Shown here: in pieces, positions 7,141-9,484 of the stretch
How positions within the stretch are numbered: the stretch's first letter is position 1
Layout of the letters: every line of letters begins with the position of its first letter
Source of the DNA: Sutterella sp.
Lineage (GTDB): Bacteria; Pseudomonadota; Gammaproteobacteria; Burkholderiales; Burkholderiaceae_F
Reading direction: 5' to 3'
DNA length: 9,484 nt
Assembly (NCBI GenBank): GCA_003488465.1
Contig: DNLN01000010.1
Coordinates: forward strand, 1,025-10,508
Position numbers and translations under genes: made by a program
The notes under the pieces: model-generated
What the model was told of the DNA's origin: nothing
The model's database searches: none
What the model saw: only the letters and a program-made list of their open reading frames with translations

Positions 7141-8235
7141 CTACACGTTGAACAGGAAGTTCATGAGGTCGCCGTCCTGCACGACGTAGTCCTTGCCTTC
7201 CACGCGCATCTTGCCCGCCTCCTGGGCGCCCTTTTCTCCGTTGTGGGCGATGTAGTCGGCGTACGAGATCGTCTGAGCGCGAATGAAGCCGCGCTCGAAA
7301 TCGGTGTGGATGACGCCGGCGGCCTTGGGGGCGGTGTCGCCCTTGTGGATGGTCCAGGCGCGCGTTTCCTTGGGGCCGCTCGTAAAGTACGTCTGCAGCC
7401 CGAGCAGCTCGTAACCGGCGCGAATCACGCGGTTCAGTCCGGGCTCGGTCATGCCCATGTCTTCAAGGAACATCGCCTTGTCCTCGGGATCGAGATCGGC
7501 GATTTCGGCCTCGGTCTTTGCGCACACGGCAACGACCGGAGCGCCTTCCTTGGCGGCGCGCTCCTTGACGGCGTCCAGCAGGGGATTGTCCGTGAAACCG
7601 TGGTCGTCGACGTTGGCAACGTACATCACGGGCTTCATGGTGAGCAGGAACAGGGGGCGCAGCTGCACCTTGTCGTCGTCCGAGAGGGCGGCCGAGCGGG
7701 CGGGCTGCCCCTCGTTGAGCACGGGAAGCACCTTCTCGAGCGCCTTCACAAGCTTCATGGCCTCCTTGTCGCCGCCCGCCTTGGCCTGCTTTTCATAGCG
7801 GCCCATCGCCTTTTCGACGGAGGCGAGATCGGCAAGCGCAAGTTCGGTGTTGATGACATCGATGTCCTGCAGCGGATCGATGTGACCGGCTACGTGCACG
7901 ACGTTCTCGTCTTCAAAACAGCGCACGATGTGAGCGATGGCATCGCATTCGCGGATGTTGGCAAGGAACTGGTTGCCAAGACCCTCGCCCTTGCTTGCGC
8001 CGGCCACCAGACCGGCGATGTCGACGAACTCCACCGTGGCGGGCACGATGCGTGCGGGCTTGTCGATGGCGGCGAGCTTTTCGAGACGGTCATCGGGCAC
8101 TTCCACGATGCCCACATTGGGTTCAATCGTGCAGAACGGATAGTTTTCGGCCGCAATTCCGGCCTTGGTGAGTGCATTGAAGATCGTGGATTTGCCGACG
8201 TTGGGCAGACCGACGATGCCGCATTTCAGTCCCAT
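7141..8235 (-). CDS. ychF: Ribosome-associated P-loop NTPase YchF (OLA1 family)
   Basis: YchF is a universally conserved Obg-related NTPase that binds ribosomes and, in characterised members, hydrolyses ATP in preference to GTP; it has been linked to stress and redox responses and start-codon choice. The 364 residues match the family length (E. coli 363). G1 is GLPNVGKST (9-17), the G2 region is around [10 protein letters not shown] (31-40), G3 is DIAGL (72-76), and the hydrophobic-lock histidine is His114. A coiled-coil region follows at about 130-175, and the TGS domain fills the C-terminus (about 281-364), ending in the hallmark [11 protein letters not shown]. The G4-equivalent motif reads NVDD (208-211) where E. 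coli has NVNE. The start is well supported by an AGGAAA ribosome site 9 nt before the ATG. It lies downstream of pth, a widely conserved pairing, here with one gene between them. Confidence 0.97.
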   Translation of the reverse strand: MGLKCGIVGLPNVGKSTIFNALTKAGIAAENYPFCTIEPNVGIVEVPDDRLEKLAAIDKPARIVPATVEFVDIAGLVAGASKGEGLGNQFLANIRECDAIAHIVRCFEDENVVHVAGHIDPLQDIDVINTELALADLASVEKAMGRYEKQAKAGGDKEAMKLVKALEKVLPVLNEGQPARSAALSDDDKVQLRPLFLLTMKPVMYVANVDDHGFTDNPLLDAVKERAAKEGAPVVAVCAKTEAEIADLDPEDKAMFLEDMGMTEPGLNRVIRAGYELLGLQTYFTSGPKETRAWTIHKGDTAPKAAGVIHTDFERGFIRAQTISYADYIAHNGEKGAQEAGKMRVEGKDYVVQDGDLMNFLFNV

Positions 8236-8283
8236 GATTCAGTGTTTCCTGTCTGTTTGTAAGTGTCTCAAGGAATGCTCTTG

Positions 8284-8309
8284 GCGGCTGCCGATTATGA
8301 GCAGGCCGC
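8284..8309. promoter_or_regulatory. Imperfect dyad around a -10-like hexamer upstream of ychF
   Basis: In the 90-nt gap before ychF, GCGGC and TGC on one side face GCA and GCCGC on the other, giving eight pairable bases with a single-base bulge. The minus-strand hexamer CATAAT (8294-8299, five of six matches to TATAAT) lies between the arms. No convincing -35 box is present. It could be a promoter with an operator-like dyad, an RNA hairpin in the leader or after the DUF523 gene (no T-run follows), or chance. Confidence 0.25.
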
Positions 8310-8325
8310 AATCGTTAAATTTTAG

Positions 8326-8826
8326 CTAGAGAGCCTGCTGCTCGGCGTACTGGATGGCGCTTTCGAGTTCGTCCTCGGAAAAGACGCGCACTCCGTTTCG
8401 GGCAAGAAGTTCGGCCGTGATGCCGCGTCCCTCGACAAGATTGCCGTCAAAGGCGCCGTTGTGGACGCTGTGCACGCCGCAGGAGGGGCTGCCCTCCTTC
8501 ATGACCGCCGTCTTGATCGAGTATTTCTGCACGAGTTCGAGCGTTGCCCGGGCTCCCTTGATAAAGCTCTCGGTCTTGTCTTCGCTCTTGATGGACAGAA
8601 CCTTGGCGGCACCGTCCAGCACGCCGGCGGCTGTGCCGCCCGATGCGATTTCGCAGGGGTCGCGAGGCACGCCGAGACCGCCGGCAAGTTCCGGACAGAT
8701 CACGGCGACTTCGCCGTTGTTGAGCATCTTGTGCAGTTTCGGCGTGACGATGCTTTTGCCATTCTGGGCGTCGTAGCGGCAGCACTGGCCGATCAGGCAG
8801 GCGCTCATGAGAAGTTTGACAGTCAT
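8326..8826 (-). CDS. DUF523 / TudS-like iron-sulfur protein
   Basis: This 166-residue cytoplasmic protein is a complete DUF523 (YbbK-like) member. Characterised relatives, named TudS, are [4Fe-4S]-dependent desulfidases that convert thiouracil to uracil; whether this copy does so is inference. Family blocks are LLMSACLIGQCCRYDAQNGK (5-24), ICPELAGGLGVPRDPCE (43-59) and KEGSPSCGVHS (110-120). They supply cysteines at 10, 15, 16, 44, 58 and 116, of which Cys10, Cys44 and Cys116 sit in the three conserved blocks and are the likely cluster ligands. The start is supported by an AGGGA ribosome site 6 nt upstream. It lies 24 nt after the pth stop and so is probably cotranscribed with it, separating pth from ychF. 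A role in handling thiolated nucleobases from tRNA would fit the neighbours but is speculative. Confidence 0.88.
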   Translation of the reverse strand: MTVKLLMSACLIGQCCRYDAQNGKSIVTPKLHKMLNNGEVAVICPELAGGLGVPRDPCEIASGGTAAGVLDGAAKVLSIKSEDKTESFIKGARATLELVQKYSIKTAVMKEGSPSCGVHSVHNGAFDGNLVEGRGITAELLARNGVRVFSEDELESAIQYAEQQAL

Positions 8827-8850
8827 TTGGGGTCCCTAAAGTATCGTTGG

Positions 8851-9484
8851 TTATTCTTGGTCAGAGGCGGGGGCGGCCGCAGCGGCCTGCGTCTCTGGCG
8901 CCTGCTTGGGCTTGGGCAGCGACTCGTACTTGCGTACGGTGCGCTTGACGCCTTCCAGGTTGCCCTTGGCAAGATTTTCAAGGGTCTTCAGTGCGGCCGA
9001 GATGCACTTTTGCATCGCCTCTCGGTGCTCGGGCTCCGGAACGCCGAGCACCCAGTCGTAGACCTCCTGCTGCGGGCAGTAGACGCGCGGGTGGCCGATG
9101 CCGATCCGCAGCCGCCAGAAATCGGGGGTGGAGAGTTTGGCGGTGATGTCCTTGAGGCCGTTGTGGCCGGCGTTGCCGCCGCCTTGCTTGATCTTCATGC
9201 ATCCAGGGGCGATATCGAGCTCATCGTGCACGATGAGGATCTCCTCCGGCGCAATCTTGTAGTACGAGGCCATGGCCTGAACTGCCGACCCCGAGAGGTT
9301 CATGTAGGTGGTCGGCTTGAGAAGCCAGATGTCGCCCGCCTCGCACTTCAGCCGCGCGACCTCGCCGAAGAACTTGGCGTCGGCCGAAAACCGCAGGCCC
9401 TTTTCTGCGGCGATCTCGTCGAGCAGCCAGTAGCCCATGTTGTGGCGCGTTCCGCGGTACTGAAGGCCTGGATTGCCGAGGCCG
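8851..9484 (-). CDS. pth: Peptidyl-tRNA hydrolase Pth, 5' end outside window
   Basis: Pth cleaves the ester bond of peptidyl-tRNAs that drop off ribosomes, recycling tRNA; it is usually essential. The reading frame stays open to the window edge. An ATG at 9438 is internal, because the codons upstream of it read GLGNPGLQYRGTRHN, the canonical Pth N-terminus. About seven further residues plus the true start lie outside. The key residues of E. coli Pth are all present: Asn10 (GLGNPG), catalytic His20 (TRHN), Asn68 (TTYMNLSG), Asp93 (HDELD) and Asn114 (GHNGLKD), as is the RLRIGIGHP block. Beyond the usual end there is an extra proline/alanine-rich tail of about 20 residues (KPKQAPETQAAAAAPASDQE), probably disordered. 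The stop is TAA. In related genomes rplY often lies upstream; that cannot be checked here. Confidence 0.97.
   Translation of the reverse strand, partial: GLGNPGLQYRGTRHNMGYWLLDEIAAEKGLRFSADAKFFGEVARLKCEAGDIWLLKPTTYMNLSGSAVQAMASYYKIAPEEILIVHDELDIAPGCMKIKQGGGNAGHNGLKDITAKLSTPDFWRLRIGIGHPRVYCPQQEVYDWVLGVPEPEHREAMQKCISAALKTLENLAKGNLEGVKRTVRKYESLPKPKQAPETQAAAAAPASDQE

Noticed and set aside
4616..8262. Long open frames on the plus strand, opposite kdsD (4616-5617), the channel gene (5644-6732) and ychF (6853-8262).
   Set aside because: They are antisense to well-supported conserved genes, their predicted products are low-complexity Gly/Ala/Asp/His/Arg-rich and match no family I know, and such frames are expected from GC-rich codon use.
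1..9484. CRISPR arrays, tRNA or rRNA genes, insertion sequences, or defence modules.
   Set aside because: No regularly spaced repeats, RNA gene signatures, transposase frames or terminal inverted repeats are seen; the window is filled by housekeeping genes.

Overview
The window is a compact, GC-rich chromosomal stretch of a Gram-negative bacterium. Eleven recognisable protein genes all lie on the minus strand, and no gap exceeds about 100 bases. The run kdsD-kdsC-lptC-lptA-lptB-rpoN-ptsN, together with the pth/ychF pair, is the conserved housekeeping arrangement of beta- and gammaproteobacteria. The GC content and protein style suggest a betaproteobacterium, perhaps a Sutterella-like member of the Burkholderiales. 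That placement is inference from composition and gene order and could not be tested here.

Layout in the direction of transcription (right to left): pth (5' end outside the window), a DUF523/TudS-like Fe-S protein, ychF, a perfect 26-bp palindrome, an MscS-family mechanosensitive channel, then a tightly packed seven-gene run of kdsD, kdsC, lptC, lptA, lptB, rpoN and ptsN. Several junctions in this run overlap by 1 to 4 nt or are separated by only 4 to 6 nt, which points to one translationally coupled operon. An extended -10-like promoter candidate sits just before kdsD. The last 54 bases may hold the start of the next gene, but too little is visible to name it.

The genes form three groups. 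(1) Translation and RNA-related housekeeping: Pth recycles peptidyl-tRNA, and YchF is a ribosome-associated P-loop NTPase. (2) Cell envelope: KdsD and KdsC make the LPS core sugar KDO, LptA/B/C move LPS to the outer membrane, and the MscS-family channel protects against osmotic downshock. (3) Regulation: RpoN (sigma-54) and PtsN (EIIA-Ntr).

I see no clearly undescribed system; this is core genome. The points that deserve a second look are modest: no hpf gene between rpoN and ptsN, a PtsN that keeps its phosphorylatable histidine but lacks the second conserved active-site histidine, a sigma-54 factor with changed bases of conservation in region I and the helix-turn-helix, a YchF with an NVDD instead of an NxxE motif, and the perfect palindrome after ychF.
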